A DNA stretch of 64,000 nucleotides from Ignelater luminosus (lineage: Eukaryota; Arthropoda; Insecta; Coleoptera; Elateridae), in the NCBI GenBank assembly GCA_011009095.1, contig VTPC01090882.1, positions 62,001 to 126,000 of the forward strand, read 5' to 3'. Below are positions 1 to 12,165 of this stretch, in pieces. Below the pieces are notes generated by a model. The model saw only the letters and a list, made by a program, of their open reading frames with translations, made no database searches and was not told where the DNA came from. The translations under genes and the position numbers were made by a program. How positions within the stretch are numbered: the stretch's first letter is position 1; the number at the start of each line of letters is the position of its first letter.

Positions 1-141
1 TCAAGCCGTTCCCGTCTTTTTTTCCGGTCTTTCCTCTTGGCCAATTTGCCATTGGTGAACTTTGAATTTAAAGGTTTTCTTGTTTTGGATATCTTTTTGT
101 GTGATTTCTACTAGTTTTACATCGTTTTTGATTTTCTTGAT

Positions 142-387
142 CTATTTTATGATCTCAGTGTTTACTGTGCTTTGGTTTTCACAAAACTCAACTATTTTTT
201 TGGTGAGTCTGTCTGGTTTCATTCTCGTAATGCATCCGTAGAAGTTTAATCTGCGTTTCCTAATGCCATTGTAAATGTCTGTATATTGTTTGATCTCCTG
301 GTTGCTTCTTAGCTTAAACTGTCCTTCTGTGAATTTTAGTACCAGAATTTTGCGTATAATTTTTCGTTCTTTTCTCGATTTTTTCAA
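142..387 (-). pseudogene. LINE copy 1 C-terminal fragment
   Basis: An 81-codon open stretch with the segment RRLNFYGCITRMKPDRLTKK. This is the conserved R-R-L-x-F-x-G-H-x-x-R-M-x-P-x-R-L block found after the polymerase domain in RTE-like and related LINE proteins, although the usual His is replaced by Cys. It lies in the expected order and spacing behind the reverse transcriptase pieces at 640-1,300. The remaining 3' part runs to the window edge. Confidence 0.72.
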
Positions 388-639
388 TATTTGCTTTTCT
401 GTTTAAAATAGAGTTTATGGTGTATATAGATACATTCTGGTTTAACGACAGTGTTGTGATGTCTTAATTTTATGTGTTTGTAGATGCATTTCTTATTATA
501 TTATTTCGTTAGCTTTTTTTTTCAATTTCATTGTCTTGAAATGTTTCATCCAGATATTTAAACTGTTGTACTCGTTTAATTTTGCCACAGTATTTTGTTT
601 CCATATACTTTGGTGCATTTTTGTTGAGGCCATGTATTC

Positions 640-1300
640 TGTTTTTTTCAAATGATGTTTGAAGACCAACTTTTTGTGTCGTTTCTTTTAGACGTTCAAT
701 CTGTTTTTGAGCCGTTATGATGTCACGGGTTGAGATTGCCAGATCTTCTGCAAACGTAAGACACTCTACCTCTAATTTTCCTTTCCTTCTACCTAATGTG
801 ATCGGCTGATTAAGAAGGGTTTCGAAATTTCCTCCACGAACTTAACATTAGATTTTGTGTCTGTTAGGGTTTGTTTTATATAAACAAGTGTTTTGACATC
901 TAAGCCTTGTTCTTTCAGGATTTGAAACAGTGATTGACGATCAATTGAGTTTTAAGCTTTCTTAAAATCCACTAATGTGCAGATTAAATTGTTACCATAA
1001 ATTCTTTGGTGTCTTAGAATTAATTTTAGGTTAAGTACTTGTCCTGGGCATGATCTACCTGGTCTAAATCCTGCTTGATATTCTCCGATCTGTGGATCAA
1101 GTTGCCATTGTGCCCCATCAAGAAGACATTGGGATAATATTTAGATAGATGGAAGATAAGATATAATGATATACCTTTGGAATTATTTACATCCGTTCTA
1201 TCTCTTTTTTGTGAATTAATGCAAATTTCCAATCCTCTAGAATTTGTTCTGTTTGATTATTCTGGTAATATCGTTCACAGTTTTATTTCTGCTGTAATCT
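640..1300 (-). pseudogene. LINE copy 1 reverse transcriptase core, broken
   Basis: Polymerase domain that copies LINE RNA into DNA at the nicked target. Reading the minus strand, the piece NKACEDDKITAEIK near 1,300 matches the NKAPGxDGITAE motif of the family, and near 760-740 LTFAEDLAIS is the catalytic F/YADD motif with the first Asp changed to Glu. Downstream near 640 come HGLNKNAPKYMETKY and a FKYL-like motif, which follow ADD in this family. Stops and frameshifts occur throughout. The Asp-to-Glu change and the broken frame both argue against activity. Confidence 0.75.
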
Positions 1301-2109
1301 TATCGTCCTCGCATGCTTTGTTGATCTTGCGTTTTTTGATTTGGTTGGCGATTTCGGCTTTACTTGATAATAAGCGATTCGGGTTTATTTCTTTCGGTTC
1401 TTCATAAGGAAATTCTTGTGCTGATTGTGGGCAATTAAGGAGTTTTTCGAAATAGTTAGTTCTTTGCAGTTTTCTTGATTGTTAAGTGATTTTAGTTTTG
1501 AAGGTTTTATAAAAACTTCGTGTATTGTTCTTTTAGAAATCTTTCTCGGTATCTAGTAACTGACTCTTTTAGAAGGTTCTTTTAGTTGGTTGGCTTCCAG
1601 CAATGTTTTGTGAATGATTTCAGTTTTTTTGCTATTCCAATAGATGTGTGCTTGGTGTCGCAATTTGGCTGCTTCTTCGCATTTGTCATACCACCAAGAG
1701 TGTTTTCTACTTTTCTGTAGTGAGATTAGTCTATGTGCTGTTTCAATTAATTTGGTTTTGCGTTGATACCAGTTTTCTGCCTGTTTTTTGTCTAATTTCT
1801 CTGTGAATAATGGTTGGGTTTTATTGTTGTCGAGTTTTGAGATTGTTGATTTCTTCGTAATGAATTTCTTGGGTCTTAACTTTAGTTTGATTCTGGCCAG
1901 GTAGTGATCTGCATCTATATTTGCACCTTTTCTAACTTACACATTCATAATGTCTCTATGGTGTGGCTAGGAGATAGCTACATGATCGATTTGGAACTTA
2001 CCGATGATTGAGTTTGGTGCTCGCCAAGTTTTTTGTTTTGATGATTTTTTTAAAGTGTCCTGATATAATTTTGAGGTTGAATATTGTACACAAGTCTGTT
2101 TTGGTTAGT

Positions 2110-2883
2110 CCGTTTATGTGCCGGATACTTTCCAATTGTTTTCTCATATTTTCTTTTGTTCCCTAATTGCGCGTTGAAGTCGCCTAGCAGAATTTTGACG
2201 TGAGTTTCTGGAATTTTAGATATTGGCATGTGTGCGTTAATTAAAGTGAAGGTTTGGTTTCACATTTTAACGTGATTGTCGTCAGTCTGTTATTTACAGC
2301 TTTCACGTTTGTCAATGAATTTAATATGTTTTTGTTGATGGCGAAAGCAACTCCCAAATGCTGTGTATTTTTAAGGATTCGTTTGTCTGACTTACTCTTG
2401 GAGAGTCTATAATCGCCAAAATCTATTGCGTTCTCATCTGTATGTCTAGTTTGTTGGGGTGCTATTAGTTGCATTTTGTGTTCATTTAATGTTTTATTAA
2501 GTCTGTGCAATTTTCCTGCTTGCAAGAGCAAACTTATACTTAGTGTTCCAAAAAATGTTCGAGTTTTTGGGGACGTTGGCCAGAGATCTTTGATTTCCTC
2601 TGATAGAGAGTCTATAATCGCCAAAATCTATTGCCTTCTCATCTGTATGTCTGCTTTGTTCGAGTGCTATTAGTTGGATTTTATGTTCATTTAATGTTTT
2701 ATCAAGTTCGTGCAATTTTCCTGCTCGCAAGAGTAAACTTATACTTAGTGTTCCGAAAAATGTTCGAGTTTTTGGGGACGTTGGCCAGAGGTCTTGATTT
2801 CCTTTGATAGAGCGCCAGTTCAGACGACCCTGAATCGGAAACTTTGGTTGTACTGTTATTAACAGTAGTGGATTGGTTACCAA
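2110..2883 (-). pseudogene. LINE copy 1 endonuclease domain, broken
   Basis: Apurinic-type endonuclease that would nick the target site to start reverse transcription. The minus strand reads GTLSISLLLRAGKLHELDKT, the counterpart of the family's GTWNVRSLLRAG..., so the usual TWN is lost. The QETRW-type glutamate motif is also lost (LEQSRHT). Downstream near 2,190 the motif ILLGDFNAQLGN is well kept, including the catalytic Asp-Asn pair. The N-terminal 65 codons are present twice because of a 205-bp tandem duplication. No single frame spans the domain. Confidence is high that this is a LINE endonuclease and that it is inactive. Confidence 0.78.
2403..2812. repeat. 205-bp tandem duplication inside the LINE endonuclease
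   Basis: Two adjacent units, 2,403-2,607 and 2,608-2,812, match along their whole length with scattered substitutions. Both begin gagtctataatcgccaaaat and end in a variant of tttgatttcctctgataga. The units differ enough that the duplication is not a recent assembly stutter. It repeats the start of the endonuclease, so it arose after or during decay of the element. Confidence 0.9.
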
Positions 2884-3075
2884 CTAGGGTAAAGAATTGA
2901 TGCCTGCCACGTTTTATAGTACTTGATTACCAAAAACCGCTTTGCTGTTTGCTGCAAGTCAGACAGGCTGAATTTATTGGTTCTTCCGTCTTCTTCGCCG
3001 TTGGGATGTTACTACACATCCTCATCCTTCCTCATCTTTCTGAGATGAGGCCTCAGGCGTGCAACCAGTAAATCA

Positions 3076-6000
3076 GAGATGATGATTTCTTTTATTTGAA
3101 AATTATCTAATTTTAGAATTGCTGCTATGTTGATGACCTTTATGTTAATTTCTAGGTATTTTTAGAAATGAGAAACTGTATGAAAGAATTGAAAGATATA
3201 CAGGGTGTCTTATTCGAAATTAGGAAATTAGTATTTACATTTCAGAAACATCGTCAATATGTTGAGTTTGCAGGGCTGGAAAACCATTCATAATTTTGGA
3301 AACATAATATTTTATAAATCAATTTTTAATTCACTGCCTTTTCTCGCGTTATTTAAAAAATGTGTTTGTAATTACACTGTATAAGCATTATATGTTCAAA
3401 TAAAGGGGGCCAAACGATTCCAATTAAATCTTAAAATATAGGATGAAACATTAATTATAATCAATCACCTCCCGTCAACTGCTCTAATAACAATGTATAT
3501 TTACGTATTCATGAATTCCAGCATGGAATTTAAATTTTATCGGTAACAATCAAGCTTTTCTGCAACTCCATAGTGGCATTCATGAAAAAAAAAAGAATTC
3601 AATATTCACTCAAAATTTTCTTTTATTAAATAAACTAAATAATACGTCCTATCTATTTTAATTATTTTATGATTGATGATACTTTTCGCATTTCATTTTT
3701 GTACAATTGATTTAAACAAAAGTGTAAAAAAATATATGGTTGGAATGTAACGTTGAGACTTTTGCGTTTTGGTATTTTTCGTGCTGAACATTTCTTTTTA
3801 TAACCATTAAATGATGTTAAATTAGTTAATCGTCCGCTTGCATGTTTGTTTAATCCAGATTAATTCGTCATATTATAATATTGTAAATACTGTTTACATA
3901 CTAATTAATCGATTATCAAATATAAATATTTAAATGCCCAAAATGGCTGTGTTTGTGTAGCTTGCGTTTATTTAGCAGAACAGGTAATCAATAAACAAGA
4001 GAAAGTTGTTGATGTAAATCTCCTAGAGTCATTTACATTATTTTAGTGAATTATAAATTTAAATAGTTTGGTTTGCAAATGTCAATCTGTAATTAAACTT
4101 GAAAAATATTTTTCTAGTTTCTAATTGGAGAATATTTTTAATTGGAAATTCTACCGATACACTAAAGGTATTTTAAGTTGTCTAGACTGTTTAAAGTTAA
4201 AAAATGCATCGTTAAAAGAAACAAAGTTCTTATGTTTACAAAACATGCGATTGATTACAGTCGACAATTTAATAACAGTTTGAGAATTTACTGAAAAGAA
4301 CGAAAACCTAAGTATAGAATTTAGCTACTTAGAAAAGATAAATATTAAACTTCAAGATCAATAAAGTCTGTAGAATTCATTAACGGAAATAACAAAATTT
4401 TGATTGGGATTACATAACTAAAACTGTCATTACACAAAACAGTTTTAAACTTATTATTACTCTCGTATCATTATTTATAGTGCACTGTCACACAATCGTT
4501 AAATAAAAAGGAAAGAAAGAGCGAAAATCATTTTTCTTTGAATAGCCATCCAATCCTTTCCAAATATTAATTTTTCTCCATGCAAGATGAACAAAATTTA
4601 GTCGCATGTTCAATAAATTTCGTAGGCAATCAAGTTTTAGATAAGCGTTCTCATTTCAGGTTATAGACGGTTGTGATCATAAAGAAAACTCATTGATTTC
4701 TTTTTTCAGATAATCTTACAAACTCAATTTCGTGTGTAGAGTATAAGATTATAAATTACGACTTGCGAATTTTAAACGCCCCTCTAAGTTTTAAACATCG
4801 TGTTTATAACAATTTTTCTTGGAATGCTAAATTAATCAAATGAAATCCAATTACTTACTACTTTAAGAAGGAAAGCCTGTTTGAATATTAAAATATCTTC
4901 ATCGGAGCACTTTTGATTTAAAACCACTCTTGTCTAATCAATTACAAAATTTTTAGGTCTGAAAATGATATATCAAAGATAAAATATCATCCGCTTACAC
5001 TGACAAGTTTGTATGATTTTTCAATTTATTTCTTTTGTTGCTTATATGATTCTGATTAGCTCTAAAGCACTACACGTCAGTTTTCATTTGGATTTTCATT
5101 AATATTTATCATTTAGCAATCCATCACAGCTGAATATATCTCGGGGAAGTATAATAAAAAATGCATTGAATGAATTATCTAAATGACAGCTATGTAACGC
5201 GATAAATTTATAGTATAATGAATTTTTTATACAGAGTATGATAAACATGCAGGACGCATTATAAATAGAATTATTATTACCGATTTTTACATTTTCCATA
5301 TATCATTTGTGAGAGAGTGTACGAGAAAGAGGAAGTGTAACGTGTAACGTATAACATCATGTATGCACCCCCTTTTGTAATGATCAGGCATCACTTAAAA
5401 GTTTTATTAAGACACTGTCATGTAGAGAGGGTTGCTCGAAACCTAAATTTAAATTTAATTTTACAAACCTTTCGAATTTGTGTTACTGGGTCTTCTGTAT
5501 TCTGCAAAACATATTAAAAAACAATTGTTGGTGGTGAAAACAACAATCAAATATGCACGTTTGTTTATTTCGCAAAGACGTTTAATATCAATGGTGCACC
5601 TAACCAGAAATAAAGATTTGTGTTGAGAAGAATGAAACAGTTGATATATGTGGGCAATTTGATCGACCATAACAAAGAGAATTTTGTCACGATAACTAAA
5701 TTTAAAATGATTGTAATAAGTAACTGTAATATGAGTTGGACACGCTTGGAGGGGCCGTGCCCTTTGCTTACGAGCTGAAATTTAAGTAAAGAAAGAAAGA
5801 AAATTCCAGCTGTTTAAATAATAATTTGAGAAAATAGAAAATAAAAATCGCTGTCTTAAGATGAAATCATCAACATCATTTCAGGCGGATACCTGATTAT
5901 AATCAGCTCCGAAAAGGTATTACTTAGAATCTTACTTTTAGGCACTCTGGTAAATTCTGTACAAGACAGCTGAGTTACGTGGTCTATGGATTATAATAGG

Positions 6001-9000
6001 AACATTTAAAAAGCCTAAAAAGGAACGAAAACAATCAGAGAATGCTAATGAAAGAAAACTGCATTTAAAGATTTACCAAAGTTACTAATCAGCTTTTAAA
6101 TAAATGCTGATTAATAAACACAGTGGCGTGTTAATACAAAAATCAAATTAAAACGGTTTGTATAATCTCTGTAGGTTACGAAGAACTTTCAGTATTTTTT
6201 TTGTGTGAGAAATAAAATCTCTAGGAGCACTCGAGTGAAAACTTTCTAGACTTAAACATTGATAAAACAGATATTCTCAGGTGGGATTTAGAAACTCACT
6301 TTTAATGCTGTAAGTCTAGACTAGAATAAATCAAACAGGTTCCATATTGAATTATAAATGACGGTTTTGAAAAGATTGTTTGTTCGTCTTTGATACGATT
6401 TTTTTATCAAATCTTTGGAAATTAAAGCAATGACATTATCTAAGTTTTTATGTTTTACAACGAAATATCATTTTTAAAGTATAAATATAGACCGTGTATC
6501 AACCTTTAGGCTCTTTTATACTCGTGAACTCTGAATAAGATGTCGATTTCAATCTTCTCAGATGTTCCAACAAGTTGTTACAAATTGTTATTATTTTTTT
6601 TCAATTCACAATTCAGTAAGATCAACAAAATTCAAAAGAACTATTGAAGAATTATCAAATCGTGCCAGCATATTTTTAGATCTCTTGAAGAAAACGCAAA
6701 ACTTTAAAAAGATTTTTTGGCATTTATACAACGTTTTAGTTTCAAATATTGATTTGTTTTTGTCAGATTTTACTGAACAGGTCGAATTCTTCAAACAGCA
6801 AGAGTTTTTTTTGCTGAGAGTCGCTTTTTTATTAAATAACCTAAAAGTCTTTTTTTTTAATATAAACCACAGTACATCACTCTGGTTGTCTTTAATTCCA
6901 ACATTCTTAAAATGCTGATCAAAATTAGATGTAAATGACAAGATTTAGCGTACGGTAGACCTGTCTGGGAAAGATTCTTAGATTGAGTCACTGCACGGTT
7001 TAGTTTTAAATTTGGATTTAACTTGGGATTGGTTTCAAATCTCATGTTTTTTGAAGATATGCCAGGTTTCCTAAGAACGTACGGCAAACGCGCTACCGAA
7101 TCTTCTTAGGCTACGTCAATTTTACCTATACTTACTTACCTATGCTTTGCATTTTTCAAACGGTCAAGTAACTTTGTTTTGAAAGCGTAAACGGTCTCTA
7201 GGAGAGCAGGTGTTAGTGGCTCAGTTAAATCTTTTCTTATGCTGTTTGAATTTTTGTAAATAGCTCAACTTCATATTTCTGCGTAAGTCTTTAATTTAGA
7301 TTTGCAACTTTATAATTCTCTAATTTACACGGCCAACGAACTAATATTCTTTTCATTATTTAGTACCTATGTGTGTTTAGAAGTAGATTTCCAGCGTTTT
7401 CCCAAGGTGTCCAGCGTTCTATCTGGATATTCAGACATTTAATGACATTATCATATCCATATGTCTGTGTAAGTCTCTATCCAACTTTGATTTTCAACTT
7501 TATAATTCTGTAAATTCTAGACTTACTGTTTACATGGCCAAGAGAGCGCTTAGCGCCATGGATCATGTAAAGATTCTGCTGCATTTCTAATGGCATGGCG
7601 TAATTCGCGCTTTCGAGCTAACATTCATTTTCAATGCAGGCTAAATCTAGAGATCTAGACCCCAGAAGATTAGTCTTTAGCCGCTATGAATTTTGAGATG
7701 CTACTCAGCCACTTTTAAATAGTTTCGAGTTTGTGGAAAGGAATCGAGCTGTGCACGAATATTCAACACTGCCCATTAGAGAAGCCCGCATCTAAGGGTT
7801 TCATTATCAAAACAATCTCTTTGATATTTGAGATAAAAATTATAAAGATTTCATGGCAAGCTTTCTTACTCCATTCGTAGCAAGCTTTTTCTCATTTAGA
7901 ACAATGAGTTTCATGTCGACATGCTTTTTATATACTTTCGTTTGAATTTTGAAACTTATTGGCATACCTCAACTAAATCTTTGAGCTAAAAGCTTCTATG
8001 AAGATAAATAGATGCGGTTCGTCTATAAACTTGAACCTAGATGATGCTGTTCACATTTTCTTCAACCGTGAATTTTTTTATTATTAAACGAAATATTTCC
8101 ATGGCTCGTTGGTTGCGTGCCACCTGACATTTTAACCTTCTTAACTGACATGTTTTGCTAATTTTTGGCAAGCCCTTATTTTAAGATCGTCTCTATTAAC
8201 GCCTAACACAAATGTTTGCTTGCGCACAGAATTGTTTAAAAACCTTGACAGTAGCAGGAGTAGGAATGATCAGTTCTTGATTTCCTTACTATTCTTAACA
8301 GTTCACCATGGAATGCTACACAAGAGACTTTAAAACATTAAACATTTTACTAGCGTTCTTCCTGCACTTATGCAGTGCAATCATAGCTATCCGATTCTCT
8401 TTGACACTATACTTCATCTTAAGAATGCAATTACTGACTATTCCTAACAAAGCCGAACAAACGTTATACCATACCATGTCACTTATGGTCTGAAGGGATG
8501 TTTGGGTTCATTTTCATTACGGAACGGATTATAGCAAATTACGTAAGTACTGTCGAGAAATATTGGTTTGATACTAACATACATGCAAAACAGAGTATTA
8601 ATAAAATCGGCTTGGTACAAAACTTCAGCATCTGTAGAACAAAATAAAACAAGAAATTGGTTGAAATTTGCATTTGTAGATTTTCTCAAGGAATCTACTT
8701 GGGGAACAAAATCACATCCTGTCAGTTCAAGATCTTATCATACTAATTGTCCTATTTCTAAATGAAAATTGAAGCTAATATAGAAAACACTTACTAGTCC
8801 TCGATAACTAATCTTACACAGATTTCCAAACATCACAACAACTTTCTCAATTATTTTTATAGTAGGTTTTATTATATATTTTCAATCTTTAACAACATTA
8901 ATTTTAATGATTGCAAAGAAAAGACTTTACTGTCTAAAAAATATGAGAAAGAATCAAGAAACGAATCGTTCTTACATCATCTTCAGTTTTGACTGTATAT

Positions 9001-9609
9001 CAATCTTCTAGAGACTGGCGTGATAATCTCGTAAATTGCTTGAAATGTTACAAAAGCAGTCTTACTGACCACTTAAACTTTGTTACTCAAACCAACTTTT
9101 AATTAATTGTAAGTCATCTTCATCGTGTTTTTCTTGATTTGGATAAAATCGTTGAGTTAGTTAATGTTTCTTGCCCATAATCACTTAGCAAACTAGCAGC
9201 TTCTAAACCTGATAATTATGTTAAAAGTTTTATTGAAATACAAAATGTAGGGTAGCTCGAAAAGTAACAAAGTCCTTATTTAGTCAACAACAACAAAATT
9301 ACTTACAGAAAGATGATAATCTTTGCTGAGGTTATTCATGGTGAGATTGACACTACCAATCTGGCCTCAGCAAATCAAATTAAAGTCAAATCATATGCGT
9401 TTACTTTAGGGCTACGCCTCTTCAGTCAGTAGAGTTAAACTAAAGCAGAAGATGAGTGAAGTGTGATTTACTCTTTGATTTTGTATTTGTTTTGAACGAT
9501 GTGGATGAAGTATTGATAACGTTAGATCTGGCATAACTGATAATGATTCTGACTAGAACTGCGATAATGATACCGTTAATCATGCCATTGATGGTAATTT
9601 GTGATCTTA
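3076..9609. other. AT-rich non-coding tract
   Basis: No gene recognised. Open frames here (for example 6,562-6,918 on plus and 6,606-6,941 on minus) overlap on opposite strands, have homopolymer-rich sequence and no recognisable domain. Two small structures are visible. The motif acagggtgtc at 3,200 resembles the ends of insect foldback or MITE elements. An imperfect direct repeat links about 7,265-7,350 and 7,455-7,550, sharing the word caactttataattct and a following acaYggccaa. Confidence 0.6.
7265..7550. repeat. Imperfect direct repeat pair
   Basis: Both copies carry catatntctgNgtaagtct, then caactttataattct, then tttacaYggccaa. They are about 190 bp apart. The second copy has a short insertion before the last word. 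Origin unknown; a decayed tandem duplication or transposon fragment would explain it. Confidence 0.5.
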
Positions 9610-10400
9610 AACAGTACCTTAAAAATACTATACAAGCTGACTTATTTTACGTAGTTTTGTGTTTGATATCCTTCTAGAGGGGACTAGCTAATTACTCCAA
9701 ACCAAATTGTTACGTCACTGAAAAGTTAGAAGAATTCTCTACTTCCAAAATCAATAGTCAATGTGACAAAACTAGTTGCTTTTGCATTTTTTCCGCAGAA
9801 TGCGTCATCTTCGAGTAAGATTGGATTTGTCAAAACCTCTCAAGATTTAACGGTCTATGGCAATACTTTGTTGCAAACACAGGATGAGATTATTTGCATC
9901 GTATTCCTTAACAGAATTTAAACCTACTTTTCTGTAAATATTCTTCCCTAAAATGCACTTCTAAGATACAGGGTGTCAAAGTTTAATTAGAAACAAAAAA
10001 TTGTAAGTTAGACATTGAAACAATGCACTTTAGGGGAAAGTGTTTTACAGCAAAGTAAGCTTAAAGGCTTAATTACTATAAAAGAATGTAATGCGAATAA
10101 TTTCATCCTATTTTTGTGATAACGTATAACCTTGCCGTGGTCCGCTTAATTTAAAAGGATTCACAAATTCATTTTATTGATTTGAAAAATAAAGAAATTC
10201 TTTAATTTCTCTGTGGCTTAATAATTTTCTTTAGGGTAATGAGCTAGCCCTTCCACTTCCCCATCTTTGGTAAGGATATTAGATACAGAATTACGTAAAA
10301 TACTTTTGGGTAACAAGCATGTAGAGAGTTTCATTTCAATTTCTTGAGATATTGAAAAACAAGAAAATCTTAAATAAAACTTTAGCATTTTGTATCCCAA
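9610..10400. mobile_element. Foldback (long inverted repeat) element, copy 1
   Basis: The left half is matched by the reverse complement of the right half over roughly 350 bp. Examples are ttttacgtagttttgtgttt at 9,648 against the reverse complement of sequence near 10,300, and gcattccttaacagaatt-type sequence on both sides. The arms meet near 9,985 at acagggtgtcaaagtttaat. There is no coding capacity; the 60-codon open frame on the minus strand at 10,218-10,400 is an accident of the arm. The outer ends are blurred by divergence, so boundaries are approximate. It is related to the element at 11,223-12,165. Confidence 0.75.
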
Positions 10401-11222
10401 AAACGATCAAGGTTAGGGTCCATGTTTATTAGATTTATTTCTTTATTTTGAGCTCTAGCACAAACCTATCAAGTCTTTCGCAAATATTTAGAATCGCCCT
10501 ATATATAGAAATATAATGTGAGCAATGGGAAAGCTTAACGTGATGTTTGTTTATCGTTCCTTCTAAGGACCACACCATCACATTTTGGGTTTGGTGGTAA
10601 AATTGGCTACAAAGCGACTTTGCTATAACAAAAGAGGCGCACACGCGTCTGCGGTAGTCTAGGCCCTCACCTGTATGTGGACGTCCAACAGGCAGCGCTG
10701 AGAAGATGAAGGAATTCCAGCCGGGATCTGTGCTCTGTTATGTTATTTTTAAACAATTCCTTCTTTTATAAAATAAGACTAAAAGTGTTCCTGTGAGTTT
10801 CATCTAATTAGCCTATAGCTAAGGTAAAGTTTTAGAATTTTTAATTGTACTTACAAACGGCGTATCTTTATCTGTCTCATACTATAAAAGAACAAGTGAT
10901 TGTAATATTTAGCAAGTAGTTTAGGTTCGTCAAAAACATATTTGAAATCTTTCAAAAGAATCTCATAGAAAATTAAATTAATTGCTTTACAGTTATAAAT
11001 TCCTAAAATAAATTCTATAAAGTTTAAAATGGGCCAACAAGAATCATTGCTTGTCTACGAACGGGTTGTGGGTGATTTACATAAATAAATAATGTAGGTA
11101 CAGAACTTTCAAGTGATTAATTTTGGCCTGAACTTCAAAGTGTAGGTAATAACTTTGAAAACGTTTACATTTTTGTGTGGTTTTACTAATGTAAAGTACA
11201 ATAAATCTAGAAAGATCAAGTC
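10401..11222. other. Non-coding spacer between the two foldback elements
   Basis: AT-rich sequence with no recognisable gene. A short GC-richer patch lies at 10,615-10,735. The small minus-strand open frame at 10,435-10,644 has no recognisable features. Confidence 0.6.
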
Positions 11223-12165
11223 TTTTTTGTCATAAAACATTTTTTCCCAACGTGCACCATTCCTAAGTATCATTTAAAATTTCTTGTTTTCTCAATATTT
11301 CAAGAACAAAATGAGATATCGGAATGACATTTTCTACATGTTTTTTACTCTAAGGTGTCTACAATCCTACGTAATTTTGCGTTTGATATCCTTATCGACA
11401 ACCGAGAATTGAGTGTAGGTTAGCCCCCTACGCTAAACAAAATTTAGAAGGTCTATTTTCAGAATCAACAATCGATTTGAAACAAATAGTTACCCTTGCG
11501 TTTTTTTCTATAATTTTCTAGTAAATTTAGGTTTATCGAACCTTTTCAAGTTAAACGATCTTTGATAATGTCATATGTCATCTCAAAAAACAAGATGTAA
11601 TTATTAGAATCGTGTTCCTGGACAGAAATTAAATCTTTTTTACTAGATGACTTTTGTCCCTAAATGCAGGCTGTCAAAGTTTAATTAAACACGGGGAATT
11701 TTGACACCCTGTATCTCAAAAGCCGTGTACTTTAGAGCAGAAAGTTATAGGGTAAGGTAGATTTAATTTCTGTCGAGGAATGCAATGCAAGTAATTGCAT
11801 TCTGTTTTCGTGATGGCGTATGATCTTGCCAAAGACCACTGAGCTTGAAAGGTTTTAAAGAATTCGATTTTACTAGAAAACGACGCATTCTATGAAAAAA
11901 CGCAAAAGTAACTTTATGTTTCAAATTGATTTTTTGAGTTTTTTAGTAGCGTCACAATTTTATTAGCGTAGGGGGCTAGCCCATTTGCAATTCTTCGCGT
12001 CTGATAAGAATATCAAATGCAAGACTACGAAGAACAGTAAAGATCTTAGAGAAACAAACATGTAGAAATTTTTATCTCGATATCTTATTTTGTTTTTGAA
12101 AAATTGGGAAAACAAGAGCTTTTAAATGAAGTTTTGACATTCTATATGTCTTTATGAAAAAAAAA
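11223..12165. mobile_element. Foldback (long inverted repeat) element, copy 2
   Basis: A near-perfectly organised palindrome of about 0.94 kb. The left arm words gatatccttatcga, gttagccccctacgcta, aatttgaaac-like, ttttctagtaaa and cctNgacagaaattaaatct all recur, in the same order, in the reverse complement of the right arm. The arms meet near 11,690, where a smaller palindrome is built on ctgtcaaagtttaattaaa and ttttgacaccctgtatctc. The element is non-coding. It shares its core and arm words with the copy at 9,610-10,400, so the two belong to one family. Such structures fit foldback or very-long-TIR MITE elements mobilised by another element's transposase. Confidence 0.82.

Larger units (their letters stand above)
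1..3075 (-). mobile_element. Decayed RTE-like LINE (copy 1), continues past the left edge
   Basis: APE-type non-LTR retrotransposon read on the minus strand: endonuclease (about 2,885 to 2,100), then reverse transcriptase (about 1,300 to 640), then the C-terminal region (387 to 142). Many stops and frameshifts separate the pieces, so it is dead. The order of parts and the motifs match insect RTE-like endonuclease/reverse-transcriptase proteins; the exact clade is my inference. The 5' boundary is uncertain. I place it near 3,075 because a somewhat GC-richer leader-like stretch with short C/T-rich runs lies at 2,885-3,075. The 3' end is outside the window. Confidence 0.8.

Noticed and set aside
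6562..6941. 118-codon plus and 111-codon minus open frames overlapping each other
   Set aside because: AT-rich, homopolymer-rich and mutually overlapping with no motif. These are chance open frames.
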